64,000 nt of DNA. Source: Panagrolaimus kolymaensis. Taxonomy: Eukaryota > Nematoda > Chromadorea > Rhabditida > Panagrolaimidae. Shown here one piece after another: positions 26,287 through 40,765 of this stretch. Numbering within the stretch: the stretch's first letter is position 1; every line of letters starts with the position of its first letter. Made by a program: the position numbers and the translations under genes. The stretch covers positions 1,240,001 through 1,304,000 of the forward strand of contig JAJQJQ010000030.1 of assembly GCA_028622995.1 (NCBI GenBank), written 5' to 3'. The notes beneath the pieces are model-generated. The model searched no databases. It worked only from the letters and a program-made list of their open reading frames with translations, and was not told where the DNA came from.

Positions 26287-26816
26287 TTTTATATTTTTAT
26301 CCAAATTTATATTTAATTACAATAAATATCAAGATCTTCTAATACAATATTAAGAAGAAAAAAGTTTTATAAATAAAATAAGTTGTTTGAATAACTTTTT
26401 TTAAAATAAATATTAAATTAAAGTTTGTTGATGTCGATGAATAAATTTAAAAGCAGCAGAAAGTAAAATAAATATGAGAACGTTGGGAAACTCCCTAAAA
26501 AAATTCAAATGAATAAATAAATAAATTTAAGAAAGTTAAGGGTTATTATATATGGAAACAGACGTGATGGCACGGGTTAGACGCGCATATGTAAAAACAT
26601 AAAGACTTTATTAAATAATTATGATTAATAATTTAAAGAAATTTTTTTTTCTTTAAATAAGAAAAATTTCAAACCCAAGAGAGAAACACCAAACTCAAAC
26701 GTGTGTATGAAGCTTTAAAGGAGGATCTTACACATAAATAAGAGAAAAACTAAATTAACCAGTATAATTAAATACCTTTTCGGCATCTAGCTAAAAAGGA
26801 GTGTAGGAGAAAATAT

Positions 26817-26855
26817 AGCACCGCCCCAAAAATTTATATAAAAAAAGGCGGTGCT
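26817..26855. repeat. GC-rich inverted repeat (9-bp perfect stem)
   Basis: AGCACCGCC at 26817-26825 pairs perfectly with GGCGGTGCT at 26847-26855 around a 21-base AT-rich loop. It stands out because its surroundings are about three-quarters A+T. Another GCCGCC lies just after it. Function unknown. Confidence 0.75.
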
Positions 26856-29800
26856 TCAAATAAAAAAGCCGCCGTCTTACATAACTGTTTTTTTTTTGTG
26901 TTGCCTTTGATGGCTTTAAAAAATATTTTTAAAAATGGGGAGGAGAGTTTGAGACTTAAAAAAAGCGAACGAGCGCTTAAGACCGTATCAGAAGAATGGT
27001 GGTGTCTCATTCATAAACAAAAAAAAGAGGTTTTTTTTTAATTAAAGAATACATATATGCGTCAGAGATCATCATCATCAAAAAAATAAACTAAAGTACA
27101 TGGGACAATCCAAAAATTTTTTTTTACTTAATCCTTTTATTTTCATTATTTTTTTCTTCTCGCAAACACAATGCAAAAATGCCTACAAAAACTCAGATAA
27201 AAGCGCGAATTATATACAAAAAAATAGCTTACGTCAAATGCATGAGAAAAAAAAGCAGATTTTTGTATTATTTTTTTCTGTCAAATATGCCGGATTTTTT
27301 TGTTTATTAAAAAAGTGAATGGATGAATGAGTCATTGCAAGAAAAAATATTTCTCGAAAGAAAAAAAAGGAAGGCGTTTTGAAGTTACCAAAATTCTCAA
27401 AAGTTATAAAACCGTATTAGAAAAAAATGATATTAGAATTTTGCAAAATTTCCTTTAAAAAAAGCTATAATCCATTTTTGACATTTTTTATTGCAATTTC
27501 TCAATTTTTAATACATATTTTAAAATCTTTAGTTTTTTTAATACTAAATTTTAAAGCTTAAAATGTTTATTAAAAAAAGGAATTATAACGTTATTAAACT
27601 CCTCAAATCCAAATTGCTTTTTTTGTAAGGATGTAAAAATCTAACTACGTAGTCGCAAGAAAAAGCAAATAATTGTTTATTTCCTTTTGAAAGTTAAAAA
27701 ACCATTAAAAAAGCGGATTAAAACCGGAAATAAACTTTGACATTTTTTTCGATAATAAAAAAGACGTAACAACTAAAAAGGTTGCAAAAAATAAAAAAAC
27801 ACTAACTACGAACACAAGCTGCTGCCTTTTTTGCTGACATTCAAAACCCGAAAAGGTTAATGATTACATAAATATATTTTTCAGACTATCATCTATTTAC
27901 AATTCCTTTGAGAGAAATAAAAAACAAACCTAATGGCGTATTTATTTTATATACTCATGATTACTGACTAACTATAGACTATTTACTTTTTTTTATTGAC
28001 ATTTTTCGTTTTTTCAAAAACCCAATTGAAAATTAATAAACCACAAGCTTTTTTGTTGTCCATTTTTTTTATTACTTAAACTTAACACTTAAAAGAAATA
28101 TTTAAATGTCACAGGGAGGACTCAAGTTTTTTAAGGTTATAAATTTTAAAATAAAGAAAAGAAAAAAACTATTACTAATGAAAAAAAGTTCTTAGATCAA
28201 ATTTTTTGAGTACATTAAAAAAAAATCGTGGCATTTTAAAGAAAATTTTCTTTTGTTTATTTTAAAAATTTTATTAAAAAAGTTAAAGAGCGGGAGTATA
28301 AAAATATTTTTTTTGAAGGTGTTTTCAAAATTTATTTAAATGTCACAACCTTTACTTTTTTTTTTAAAGAACACCAACGCTAAGATTATTATTTTTTTGG
28401 GATTTCCCTATTTTTTTCTTTTCCTTATTTCTTTTTAAAGGAAGCGCTACAATCAAAAAAAAAGAAGGAGCCACCTTCCAAAAAAAAGAAGTCTCAATCC
28501 AGCTGAGGCACATTTGTAGAATTAAATGTTTCACATCGAAACATATCGAAATTCCCAAACACTTGGAAAAAGCTAATCTTAAAAAAAGAGAACACCGCAA
28601 AAAACAAAATTAAAATATAAAATTGTTAAATGAACCTGGATAATGAAGGTTTGGATAGGCTTTAAATAGTTTTCAAATAGGATTCAAATTTAAAAAAAAG
28701 GTGGAGCCTTTTTTGATAAAAGCATGGGAGGAGTTTACCATCGCAGAGGCCACAATGTACATTTATGCATAGGTAAATGCTAATAATTTTTTGTAAGACA
28801 CGCCTTTTATGATATATGCAACAAAAAAAATAAAGGAAAAATAAAACTCCTCCTGATTTTTTTTAGTAAAAAAAGAAAGAAAAAGAAAGAATGAGTGAGT
28901 CATCTACTTTCTTTCTTAAAGAACACACAAAAAAATGGCATTTACTTACTTACATTAGAAAAAAAAGAGATAATAATAATTTTTACATACAAGAAAATAG
29001 AGGATTTTTTAATATATGTTATGTGTATGCGATCATAGTGTTGTTAGGTGCAGAGGTTAGTTAGTCATGGTGGTTATGTTTTTTTGTAGCCCTCCAAAAA
29101 CATATTTTTGAATAATCAGTTTGTTCCTGGTTCGTAAGTTCTAAGGCGATTTTGGTGAGAAAAAAAAAAGGATACAAAAAACATATTAAAAAAGAACGGT
29201 GTAGTTTAAGGAATTTGAGCCTTACTTATTCTTCAAAATGCAAATATTAAAAAAGAAAAAATATTGTTGTAGCCTTAACTAATTTATTTTTTTGGTTTTT
29301 TTTGCAATGTTTAAACAAAAATCAAGGATTTAGTTAGTGAAAATTATGTAATTTTAGAAAAATGCGCCATAAAATATTGAATATTCTAAATTTTATTTAA
29401 AAAAAAGAGAGCATAGCTAAAATTTTGGAAATAAATAAAGTTTACGAACTATCGTGGAAAGAAAGAGCCGCCTCAATATGTAAATTTGTGACTTTGGATT
29501 ACGATGGTTTCACGATGATGATGCATTGTTTTTATTTAAACTCTAATTTTCGAAGCGTGGCTTCAAAGTCATTTTTTTAATTGTCTACCGTATTCCTTTT
29601 TCATTTTTCTTTAATGAATTAAATCTTTTTATTTATTATTTTCGAGAAAGCCCCCATAAAAATTCATAATAATAAAAAGCTTTTTTTACCAACCATTTAA
29701 CTAACCAACAAATAAACACCTCCATAAATCATTTTTCGTTTATATTTTTTTGTATTTTTTGTGGAAAATAATAAATTTAAAAAACTCCTTTTACGTGTTT

Positions 29801-30576
29801 AAGAAAAGTTTGAGAAGTTTTACAATTTATTTTTCTCGTTTGACGTAAGAAAGTTTAAGGAAAAGTGCGTGGTCTGACTGACTCATTTTTGCATCCTTAG
29901 TTTAGTTGTAAATTAAAAAAGAGAAAAATTGTAAAGAGCGTGAGAGAGAGAAAATGCCGGTAGCAAGAAGTTTGGTTGCTGCTGCCGCCTATGCTAAATC
30001 AAGATTTTTATTACTTTTGTGTGTCAACCATAATTTTTTTGTTTTTGGGCTTTTTTTTTTTATTTGCGGGGTCATAAAAATAATACGCAAATTGTAAATT
30101 ATCTATCGTTTTTAACAGTTTACGACGACACAAAAATGACTCAATTGTAAATTAACGAAAGAAAAAAAAAGTTAGATTTTTGTTTGTAGTTGACAGTTTT
30201 ATTTTCATATTTTTCTAAATATTATTTTGTATTTGCAAATTTAATGAACCTAAAAAAAATATGGTTTGTCATTTTGCTTACGTAATTGTCGCTTGCATCG
30301 AAAATAAAGAATCAAAAAAAAGAAAAAAAGCCATTGTAACTAAAACAAAAAATAGAAAGAATTCTTTTTTTGGAAAAAAACCTTATAAAAAATTTATGCA
30401 ATATCTTTATCTTTTTTTTTGTTCCAAATAAAAAGAAAGTGAAGATAAAGAAGCAATTAACTATTCCCATACGCAAATACTTACACTTTTTTTTCTTCAG
30501 TTTTTAAGCCTTTTTTACTATTAAAAAAACTAAATAAATCTAAGAGCAAAAGCCAAAAATATTTGTGAAACACAGT

Positions 30577-30622
30577 AATAATAATAATAATTTAGAAATA
30601 TATTTATTTATTTATTTATTTT
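30577..30622 (+). repeat. (AAT)n followed by (ATTT)n simple repeats
   Basis: Five AAT units at 30577-30591, then a run of TATTT units at 30601-30622, directly visible. Confidence 0.85.
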
Positions 30623-33600
30623 ATTTTTTCAAAAATAGATTCTTAAGTTTTTTAAAGTTTTTTTTTGCCTCTCTCGGGCATCAGACACATATACAGTATT
30701 ACCTTATTCACTTGAAGCAAAGATTAAAAAAATGATTTTTCTTAAAATAAAAATAATAAACAACAAAAGTTATGAGAAATCCTCATAGCTTCTTATTTAG
30801 TAAGTAAAAGTTAGTCTTAGTTATCATCAGCTGATATGCCAAAAGGTAATAGACTAAAATTGTCATGGACTAAAAACATGACCAAGCAGCAACACAATGG
30901 TAGTAGTATAATGACAACACTGAATGATTCATAAAAGGAAAAACAAGGCGACGGCGGTCAAAAGTTAAAATAAAATAATGTATTATTTCATTTTTCTGAG
31001 ACACATTCTTTTTTTAAATTTAAATGTTAGCACAAGTTAATTTCAAAATAGAGAAGTTGAAACGAATTTAAAAAAAAAAATCGTAATGTCAGTCAACAAC
31101 AAGGAATGATAATGGGAATGTCAATGAATGTATGAATGACTAGCTAGACTATGTTATTTCATTATATTTTTGAAAACTGTAGTAAAGTTTTGAAATGTTA
31201 TAATTTTTTGACTTTTCTAAAAAAGCGCTTCCTTTTTTTTGTCTCTTCAATTATTAAAGTGGCATGTTTTTTTTTTCTCGAAACTGATTGTTAAAAATTG
31301 GATTGGGTGTAAAACTACAGAAGCATTTCACAAAAAAGTAAAATCACAATTTTCAAGAACCAAACATTTTAAAAAACTGTCATCATGAAACAAAAATTTG
31401 TGAAATAAAGAATCGTTGTCTACGAAGGCTAAACCGGTAAATTCAAAAAGTATTCGATCAATTTTTTTTGAACTTTCTTTATAAATGTAGAATTCCTAGT
31501 CAACCTCGAAGCGCAAAAATTTTTTTATCGTCATTTTAAAAATTCTTTCAAATGTTTTCTTCTTTTTTCCCATTAACCTTCAATCTTTTTTTTTTGAATC
31601 TTGCAGAAGTTATAAACCCTTTTTTCAAAAAAAAAATTATAAGTAATCTCTTTGCAACAACGGATTTATCCCCTTATTACTTACTGCAGAAAAAAGAAAA
31701 AACTTTTTGCAAACACACAAATACATAACAGATTTTAATTTCCGTTTTATTTTCCACATTTTACTTTGACTTTATTTTTTGTTTAAATGTCAAAATAGCC
31801 AGAAAATTCGGCAGTTAAACTCATCGAAAAAAATAAAAGAAAATCCTTTTTTGGGATTTCTCAATTTCTTTTGAAATATTTACTTTTAAAAAGGATAAAT
31901 AAATCCGTTACGGCCAATATTTTTTTCTTCATTCTATGAATATGGATATTCGCCCTTGAAAACAGATTTTATCTTTTATAAATAAAAGTGTGCCACAAAA
32001 GAAAAAGAAAGTTAAAAGGATTCTTATCTCTTTTTTAATTTATTATTAACTTTTTTAATAGAAAATTAATAATAATATAATTCTGAAAGATTATTATTAT
32101 TTATTTGTTAAAAGTAATCTATCTTTTTATAAGGTCAAAGAAAAGAAAAAATTACGGTAAAAAATTTAATTATCAAAAAAGCGAAAAAGGATTATAAAAG
32201 TTACATGGATTTTAAAGGTCTAGAAAGTTATTTTGAAGAAAAAGAAAGAAAAGATTAGGTATCAATGCTAAGAAGTTAGTTTATCAAAAAAGAAAATTTG
32301 AAAAGGTATCAGTCATACTTTTAACTTTGCGGCCTTTTCAGTAGTCTATCTAAAGCTGGATACTGTAAAGATAGTCGTCAGTCAAAAAATGCTAAGATTT
32401 TGATATTCTTTCAGCATAACAATTTTTTCTTTTTAAATTTTATTTTCTGATCTAAAAAAAAGTTTATAGTCAAAAATTCGTCGTTTTTATTAATTCAAAC
32501 TCCGCGAAAACATTGCCATACATTTTTCGTTTGTTTCCGGTAGAGGCAGCAGCAGGATTGGTCGGACAGTTTTCGGTTCGACGCTTTTTTAATGTTGGCT
32601 ATAAACTATTTTTTTTTATCTTCAAAATTCTTTCTTAGAAAAACAGAGGAGAAATATGACTACTATACTCATTAATATTACTTTTCTCACCAAATTAACT
32701 TATTTTCAACCATCTTTTTTTTTTGAAGTACAAAATAATCTAAGCTATAATAGATTTATGCTCATCTTCCTTCGTTAATGAAAAAAAAAATGGAAAGTAC
32801 GGTGTGACGTAGAAAGAAGTAAGCAAAGTTTAAGTTTTTTTGATTATAATTTATTTTGTCTGGAAAATTAGAAAATGGTAATTGCAAGAAGCTTTGTAAG
32901 CTCCATCTTTATATTTATTTTTATTATTATTAATATTACACATTAAACAATTTAAATTCGGTTCAAAGAGCTGTATTGAAGCAGAATGAAAAAAAAATTG
33001 GAAAAAAGTGAAATTTGATGCGTCAAAAAAACTACGTTGTAAAAAATAAATTAGAATTAAAGAAATACGGTAATCCCAAGCTTTTTTTTGTGATGCAAAT
33101 GCGGGATTTTAAAAGATACCAAGTTTGGATTTGAAAAACTTGAGCAAGAATTTTGGATATTTGGGCTATGAAAAAGTTTTTAGAGTTAAAAAGGCAATTT
33201 TTTTTCTGCGATTAAAATCAAGCACCTTAAATTTTAGGGAAAAAAAGAAGATTGAAGCATCCATAAAAAAATGAATTATATTTTTCTATTTCGAGAAACT
33301 TTTTTAATAATAAAAAAAAGTTAAAGGAAAAAGAAGCCAAACTAAAAAACTATCGCTGCTGCACAATTTTTTTTTGAGATGACCTTTTATAATTTATTTT
33401 TAAATGCCAGGAAAAAAAATACAAAAACTCTAGTTTTAGTTTCTTTTATTATTATTTATAAAACCCGCCAACCCGTTTGACCTTTTTTTAAAATACAAAC
33501 ATCGAACCTACAAAAAAAAAATCCAGCTTCACAAGAGCCATTCTTTTAAGTATTAAGAAACAACAAACAAAAACTTAATTCCCATTGTTTTTAGTTGTTT

Positions 33601-36600
33601 ACAAAAGCTTCATATTCCTACAGTATTGAAAAAAAAAATACAAAACAAACAAAAAAACTATTATAAAATTTTTAAATGTCAAGTGGACAAGAAAAAGTTA
33701 TTTCGTGTGACCCAAATTTTTACTATGACTAACGAATTTCTTAAAAAATAGGCCCTTTTAAAAAGGGCTTAATTTTTTCTGAGCTTGTGGGTGGATATTG
33801 GATATTCATTTAAAAATTAAAAAAGCCATTGTTTTTCATTTCTCATTTAATTTTTAACTTTTTTTCTTAACAAAAAAACTAATATAATATAATTTATTTA
33901 AAGGATATGGCTTTTTTCTAAAAAAGAATAGAAAAAAAAATTAAAATTAAAGGATTTATTTAAATTTTAATATTGTTAAGAAATTTACTAAAATAAAAGC
34001 AAGCATGAAAAAAGAAAAGAAATTTTAATCCTCGCATTTTATTAAATTATTTTATTTTAAATTATTTAATAATAAACTAACTAATTATTGTAAAGACTTT
34101 TTTTGAATAAAAGAATGAGGAGGTGGATGGATGGATCACGTTTTCGAGCACAAAAGAATCACAAGTTTTAGCATATTAGCCATGAATTTTTTTTTAAAAA
34201 TGGCTTTTTTACCTTTTTCGTAATAATATTTTTTTTATTATTTTTAAAGGAACGTTTACTTACTTTTATTAAAGCAAATATGTAACAAAAAAATTTTTCA
34301 AGAAAAATTATCAAACTTGGTTTCAAAATTTATTTGTGATTTCAACATTATGATTCGTTTCCATCGTCGGCTGCTTTTTTAGCCATAATTTTCAAATTTT
34401 TCTTTAAAAATTTTATAAAACCATAGAAAAAAAGGTATTGATTTTCTTTTTAAAGCTCTGATGTCTGATTTTATTTTTATCAAAAAAACTAAAGTAAAAT
34501 TTAATAAACATTTGCATCGCCTATCTCAAAAATGCCTACATAATCTTCAGACTTTTTTGAATTTAATCCTTTATCTTTTAAAAAAGTATTAAATCAACAA
34601 AGTAAAAAAATATGGTATGTGGAGGGTTTATGACAATACATTTGATGAATTTTAATTTTCTTAACAGAAAATTATCTACGAAATTTTGTTAAATCAAAAA
34701 TCCGCCAAAAGATTAAAAATAATGCTTTGTTTGTCAAAGTACGTAAAGCACCTAAATACATTACTTCCTTCAGGATTCCATGAATACAGTAAATTCCTCA
34801 TGAATGTATTTACCCATATTTAAAAAATAAAGTCCAAAAGTTGTTATCAACTTTCAGAAAATCGACCAAAGTGTGACGCAAATTTACTAAAATAGCCGCA
34901 AGGAAATCTTTTCTTTAAATTAGCAGCGACTTTAACTTTTAATTTTTTTCTAGTGTTTTTCAAACGAGATATGTATTTTGTATTTTTTTGTCGTTTTGTT
35001 CTAATATGCAAATTTTTTATTTTGTTTTTATTCCATGAATATTTTTATTGGCTTTTTTGGTGTGTATGTTTAAGTTAAGCAAGTGGTATTCTCATAATTT
35101 TCTATGACCGTAACTTTGTTTAGCTTAAAATTTTTATTACTTGTCTTGTGACTCTAATTTTAATTTTGTTTTTCTCTTTAGTAATATTTTACAATGTATA
35201 CGTGCCGTCGTCAGTAAGGTGTTCGTAAAAACTTGGATGACAAGAATCCAATATTTACTACGTGTTTTTTAAAATTTTATTTTTAAAGTTATAATTTATA
35301 ACCATTTTTTTTGGGTGACTCAAGAACAAGCTTTCGTTGTGTGTGTTTTTATTGCTCCAAAAAAATATTTAGTCATTACTTATCCCCAAAAAAAAGTGTT
35401 AGATTTACTGTAGAGCTTTAATGGAAGTGATAAAAAAAAAGCTTTTACGTAAGTAAACCATAACCAAACAAAGACTTTTTTCATTTAATCTAAATGATTT
35501 ATGAATCACGAAAAAAATGGTAAGTCTTTAAACAGTTTTTTCTTGGTTTTTTTTTTTAAATATTGTATTAAAAATCCCAATTTTTTTTTATTTTAAACAA
35601 TCGAGAGGGCGCAGACAAAGAAGCTTGTATATTTTTTTGAGGGCTTTTTGTCGTTCTTTAATTTTTTGTAAAACACATTTTTATATTATATTTAAGATCT
35701 TTGCTATGTGTCATCATCTCTGCAACCACTATCGAAGATGAGACATTTATAGAAAAGTAATGCAAAAATAAAAATATAAACTCACCTGACGACGATGACG
35801 GCTGCTGGATGCATAATAAATTTTTTCTTACTGCATAATTTGGCAAAAATATGTGTTTACATTTTTTAAAAGCTATTTACACAAGACTCAAGAAATAATA
35901 ATTTTTGTTTTGTTTTGTTTTTCAGTGGATTAAAAAAAAGATGAGTCAAAAAAGGGTTTTGGTTTCAATAATCATAGATGCGCGCCGCTGTGAGAGGATT
36001 CTCCTTTTTTTCAAAGATGAGCATGCTACCAAAAAAAACGTATTAAGGGAAGAACACTAAACTTTGGTTGTTAAATTCAATGGAAATCAAAAAAATTGTA
36101 ATTTCTCTCGTTATAAATATTTCAGCATACATACATACACCCATTTTTTAGTGAAGATTAAACTTTTATAAACTTTTTTCCGCTCTCATTCAATTTACAT
36201 TATTTTCATTTAAATAACTCAAAATATGATTCACGCAGACAAAATCCGCCGCCATTTTTATTAAATTCTTTGCATTTAATAACCATGAAAATCTTATTAC
36301 TCATGTTATTGCATTTTTTTAAATCTGTTTTCCTGAAATTGCTAGACTATTATTATTAACAATAAAATGCATGCGGATTGGATATTTTTTCGAGGTTACA
36401 AATAAGAAAAAAAGATAAAATTAAAATATTTAATTTGACATTCAAATAAAAATGGATTTCAGAAAGTAAATACATATGTTTGTTAAATTTAAAAAAATGG
36501 CATGACTCATTTTTTGTAATCGTGCGAGGGAGATTTATTCATGCATCCATAAACGCATTCGTAGCATATTTTTAAGCCGCGGACTTTGTTCTCATTTTTT

Positions 36601-39600
36601 CATGGTTTTAAAAAAAAAAAACAAAAAAATAAAGAAGAAAGATGCAAAAATAAAAGTGGTTTTCCAATAAAATATTTATTAATAAATAGGAAATCATTTG
36701 AATGCATGCGAAAAAAAAACCCACACACATAAATAAGTGGATTTCAATCAAAAAAAAAAATGACTAATATAACTAATTTTGCGATTATAGCCTCAATTTT
36801 TAAAAGACAAAAAAAATTATATCCATTTCCGTTTATGAATTTTTAATGGTTCATTCATTCACAAATTTGCAAAACAACAACTATTAAAAAAGACAGAATT
36901 ATCAGAATTATATTTATTTAAAGTTTTGTTTATGTCTATCTGTCGCTTACACATGATTGAAGCAAATTACATATATGTATTATAAATTCAGCGACCAACT
37001 AATGTACTACAGCAGACAATAGAAAAAAAAAGAAGAAGATGAGATACTTTTATTTTGTTTGGTCGATTTTGTAAAATACAAAATGGATAAAAAAATAATT
37101 TAAAAAAAATGATTTATGTTTACTTGAAATTAGTTTTAACATGTTTTTGTAAAAAAATTTACATATCTACAAAAGAAGTCATTACTTTCATTATTAAAGG
37201 TGCCGTGTCAATTTGGTTACTATCGCGAACCAAGAAAAAAACTTTGGATTTTAGAAACTTTACCGAAAATAATTTCATTTATTGGCAAGCTAGCTTTACA
37301 GTATTTTAAATTGTATTTAAATTTCGTCTTTAAATTTTCTTTAAATAGCTCAAACAAAAACAATTTTTAAAAAAAACTTTCTAGGCTATATTTTGGATTT
37401 ATTGAAAATGTCAAGTTTTAAAATTTCGACAACAAAAATAATAAATAAATTGTATTTTTTTTGTTAATAAATTTTAAAAACAATAATAATAAGGACATAC
37501 CGTAAAACCAAGAAATTTTGTACAGTAAAAACTGCGACAACAAAAGAAGAAAAAAAGAAAAACGCAGCTTTGTCATCACGACGACGTCTTACTTACTCAT
37601 TCGTTTTCCATTTTATTTTTAAAAATAAAAATAAATTTGTATTTAGTCTTCGTCGTCGACGACTAAAAAAAATGTTTCATTGTTTTTAGATGGGTGTATA
37701 GCCGCCAGAATGACTACAATTTGAAACAGCTTATTTAAATTAAAAAAACTTATTAGTATTATTTTTAATTTTTGAATAGCAAAAAAAAGCAAAATCTTTT
37801 TTCTCTTTCTAACTTTTTTGCCTGTTATTTTTTCTGAGATCAAAAATACATACGACTTTGGAAAATAAGTAATCGCTAGCTTTTTAACATTCTTGCCACC
37901 GTTGCATGAAGTAAAAAATATATTAAAAAAGGTTTTTGGGACTTCAAGAATTCAGTAAAAAAGCTTATCCATCCAGCAGACTATTATTCAAACAAAAAAA
38001 GAAATTAATTAATTTATAATATTTATAAAATAATATAAATTTTTTAAGCCTCTTGTTTTTATAGATGGTGACCTAATTATTATCTATCACATTTTATTAT
38101 GTAAAATATGATAAATGAATCCAGACACATATTAAAATTAATAAAGCATTGATTATTTTTGGACACATTAAAGAAGTTCTTCGTCTGTTGGGGAGAAAAT
38201 TCCCGAAAATCTCGTCCCTGTTGGGTGATTCGTAATTTTTAATAGCCTTTTTGGGGGCCAAATGAAAAATGGAAACGAAATAATTTAATTTCGAAGCCAA
38301 AAAAGCTTTGCCGCTGCTAGAAATGGAAACGTTTGAAATTTCGGGTATATTTCAAGTCTGCTGCACTAATGTTTTGCTAAATCTCAAAATGACAATCGAA
38401 AAATTTATCTAAACCTATTACTTCAAAAATATCGAAGCTCTGCTGCTCTTGTTTCTTGAAGGGTGGAAATTTACCTGAAAGTGTGAGGTTGCAGGATTTC
38501 GTCCACTTTCTTATTTTTTCTAAAAGCCCAATATTTTATGTGAACTAATATTTTTGCAAAGCTTAAAATTTTCCTTCCTCATTTGAAAAAAAGGAGCAAA
38601 GCAGCATTACTGTAAAAATAATGTTTTTTGAAATAACAAGTTTTGTTTTTGGAAAAATATTTACATTCTTTAAAGAAGAAAGAATTCATCATCCTCGTTA
38701 TTATTATTATTTGTGCGATAATTGATGCCCTTGTGCAATACCGTAGTTAGTTAGTTAGGTAGTAAAGTAACAAGAAAAATCACAACCAAAAAAGAAAAAA
38801 AGGAAGAAGGAAATGCAACAACTCTGTAGTCTTAAAACACACACCAAGCAGAATAAAAACATAAACATAAAGGTTAAATTGTGTTTTTGCTGCTGTGTTG
38901 TTGCCCTTCATGGATATATTCATATATATATTTCCATATTTTTTTCCACCCTCATTATAAAATCCCAAAAGACTTATTAAAAAAAAAAGTTTGTTTTTCC
39001 GTAAATAATTTTCACTTTTTTTTTTTTGCCAAGCCCATGGAAATGGCAATAGCAACCAACAACGGTACATAAATATTAAACTTGGATTGATGATGGGAAT
39101 TATCACATCACTTCTTCTTTTTTTTTTGCTGCAGAACAAACATAATTTTTTTTCTTCATAAATAATTTATAAAATAGGGTAATTTTTTTTCTGTCCCACA
39201 AAAAAAGCTATAAAAAAAACATGTTCATCTGGATTCTGGGACATAGCATAGCAACAACAAAAAGAAATGATGTTTTTTTTAACAAAAGCTTTTATTTTTT
39301 CAATTCAAGGCTTTTAATTTCTCCCCATACAAAAAAAGGAGATGGGTTTGCACCCACACACAAACATTATTTGTGGACATTTTCTTTTTTTTAAATCCAA
39401 TTAAATAGGGTATTCACCAAAGTAAGTAAAAAAAAAATATATGAGTGAAATGAAAATAATAAAATTATAATAAATTTGGAGCAAAAATAGAAAATAAATA
39501 TAAAATAATGATAAAAACATTTTTTCTTTATTCTTTTCTTCTTATTTTTTTACTTTGCAAAAATAAATAAATTGAGTCTAATGAATTAGAGACTGTATTT

Positions 39601-40526
39601 TATCTCACCAGATGTGTCTTTTTTAGGACAGAACGGGCCTTAAACCACAAAACTCAAAAAACGCTTTTGTATTTTTAAAAGAAATTTTAATTTTGTGGAT
39701 GGACAAAAAGAGGATCTCGTTATTATATTACTAATTTTGATTTCAGAAAAAAGCTACAAAAATCTTTTTATTTTAAGAATACTGTAAAATAAAAATCAAA
39801 AAATTGTTATCATCAATATATTTTGTCTTTTTTACAACATGTTTTTTTGGTTTGAAATATAATATTTTTGCATAAAATTTCGTTGCTGTTTTATTGCAGC
39901 TTTAAATGCAATAGTACCCAAATTTTTGGAAGAAAAATGATCTCTAATTTAAGGATATTGCAATTTTATTAAACATCAAAAAGCAGCTTTTGCACTACAC
40001 TTATTTTTTGGAAAAAAATTTAAAACTAAATTTCCCATATAATAATAATTGTAGGATTTGACGCCACATAATTTTTTTGAATAAACCAAAAATAAAAACC
40101 AAAATAGTTTTAATTCCCACACTTTTCTTTCTTTTTTCTTTACAGTACCACACTCATCAAATTAGCTGAATCAGTTAAATAACAGAAAACAAAACTTTTC
40201 TAAGTTTTTTTCAATTTCTAAACTATTATTTTCGAACAAAGAAACCTGGAGATCTTTAAATTTAGAAAATATGCCAAATACTCAAAAATAGCGAAAACAA
40301 TTTTTTTTGTTTTTTTAAACGTACATAGGCATTAAAAAGACGATGAGCTCACAAATTGAGTGTTTTTGAAAGATTACATGTTTTTTAAGGAGCACATGTG
40401 AACAACCTTTTCCATCGAAAAATATTTATTTTTTAAATGTCTATCAGCGAATTCTCAAAATTCCTTTTAAAATAATAATTAAGTAAAAAAATTTAAACGT
40501 TTACATCTCACCCCGAAATCTTGTTA

Positions 40527-40763
40527 CAATCCGTTACCAAGACGTTTGAACAACCATCGGAACGGAACGCGGTGTTTTTAGAACGAAAGTTTGACTTTGT
40601 TTGAATTTTTCGAATACTTTCGAAAACTTTTGAAAAATGGAAAATTTCGAAAGTTTTCGAAAAATTCCAACAAAATCAAACTTTCGTTCTAAAAACACCG
40701 CGTTCCGTTCCGGTCCGTTCCGTACCGTTCCGATGGTTGTTCAAACGTCTTGGTAACGGATTG
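40527..40763. mobile_element. Palindromic MITE flanked by TA (Tc1/mariner-type)
   Basis: A 237-bp element that is almost one long inverted repeat. Its ends read CAATCCGTTACCAAGACG on the left and the reverse complement on the right. TA dinucleotides at 40525-40526 and 40764-40765 form the target duplication, as for Tc1/mariner-class elements. The arms match for about 80 bases, except that the right arm has about 20 extra bases made of GGAACGG-like units. The AT-rich centre contains repeated TTTCGAAA words. There is no ORF, so it must be mobilised in trans. The high arm identity and intact target duplication suggest a fairly young insertion. Confidence 0.88.
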
Positions 40764-40765
40764 TA

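Larger units (their letters stand above)
26287..40524. other. 14-kb gene-poor AT-rich region
   Basis: No gene can be supported. The left end should hold the promoter of the secreted-protein gene on the minus strand. Elsewhere long A/T tracts alternate with short complex patches. Visible items: a GC-rich hairpin at 26817-26855, (AAT)n and (ATTT)n repeats near 30577-30622, a possible terminal exon at about 30825-30938 (+), a possible first exon at about 35779-35807 (-), and scattered TAC(C/G)GTA motifs. Confidence 0.5.

Noticed and set aside
28364..28600. Minus-strand frame with several Cys and a Leu-rich start
   Set aside because: Lies in low-complexity AT-rich DNA, no splice partners, no signal or domain that I recognise.
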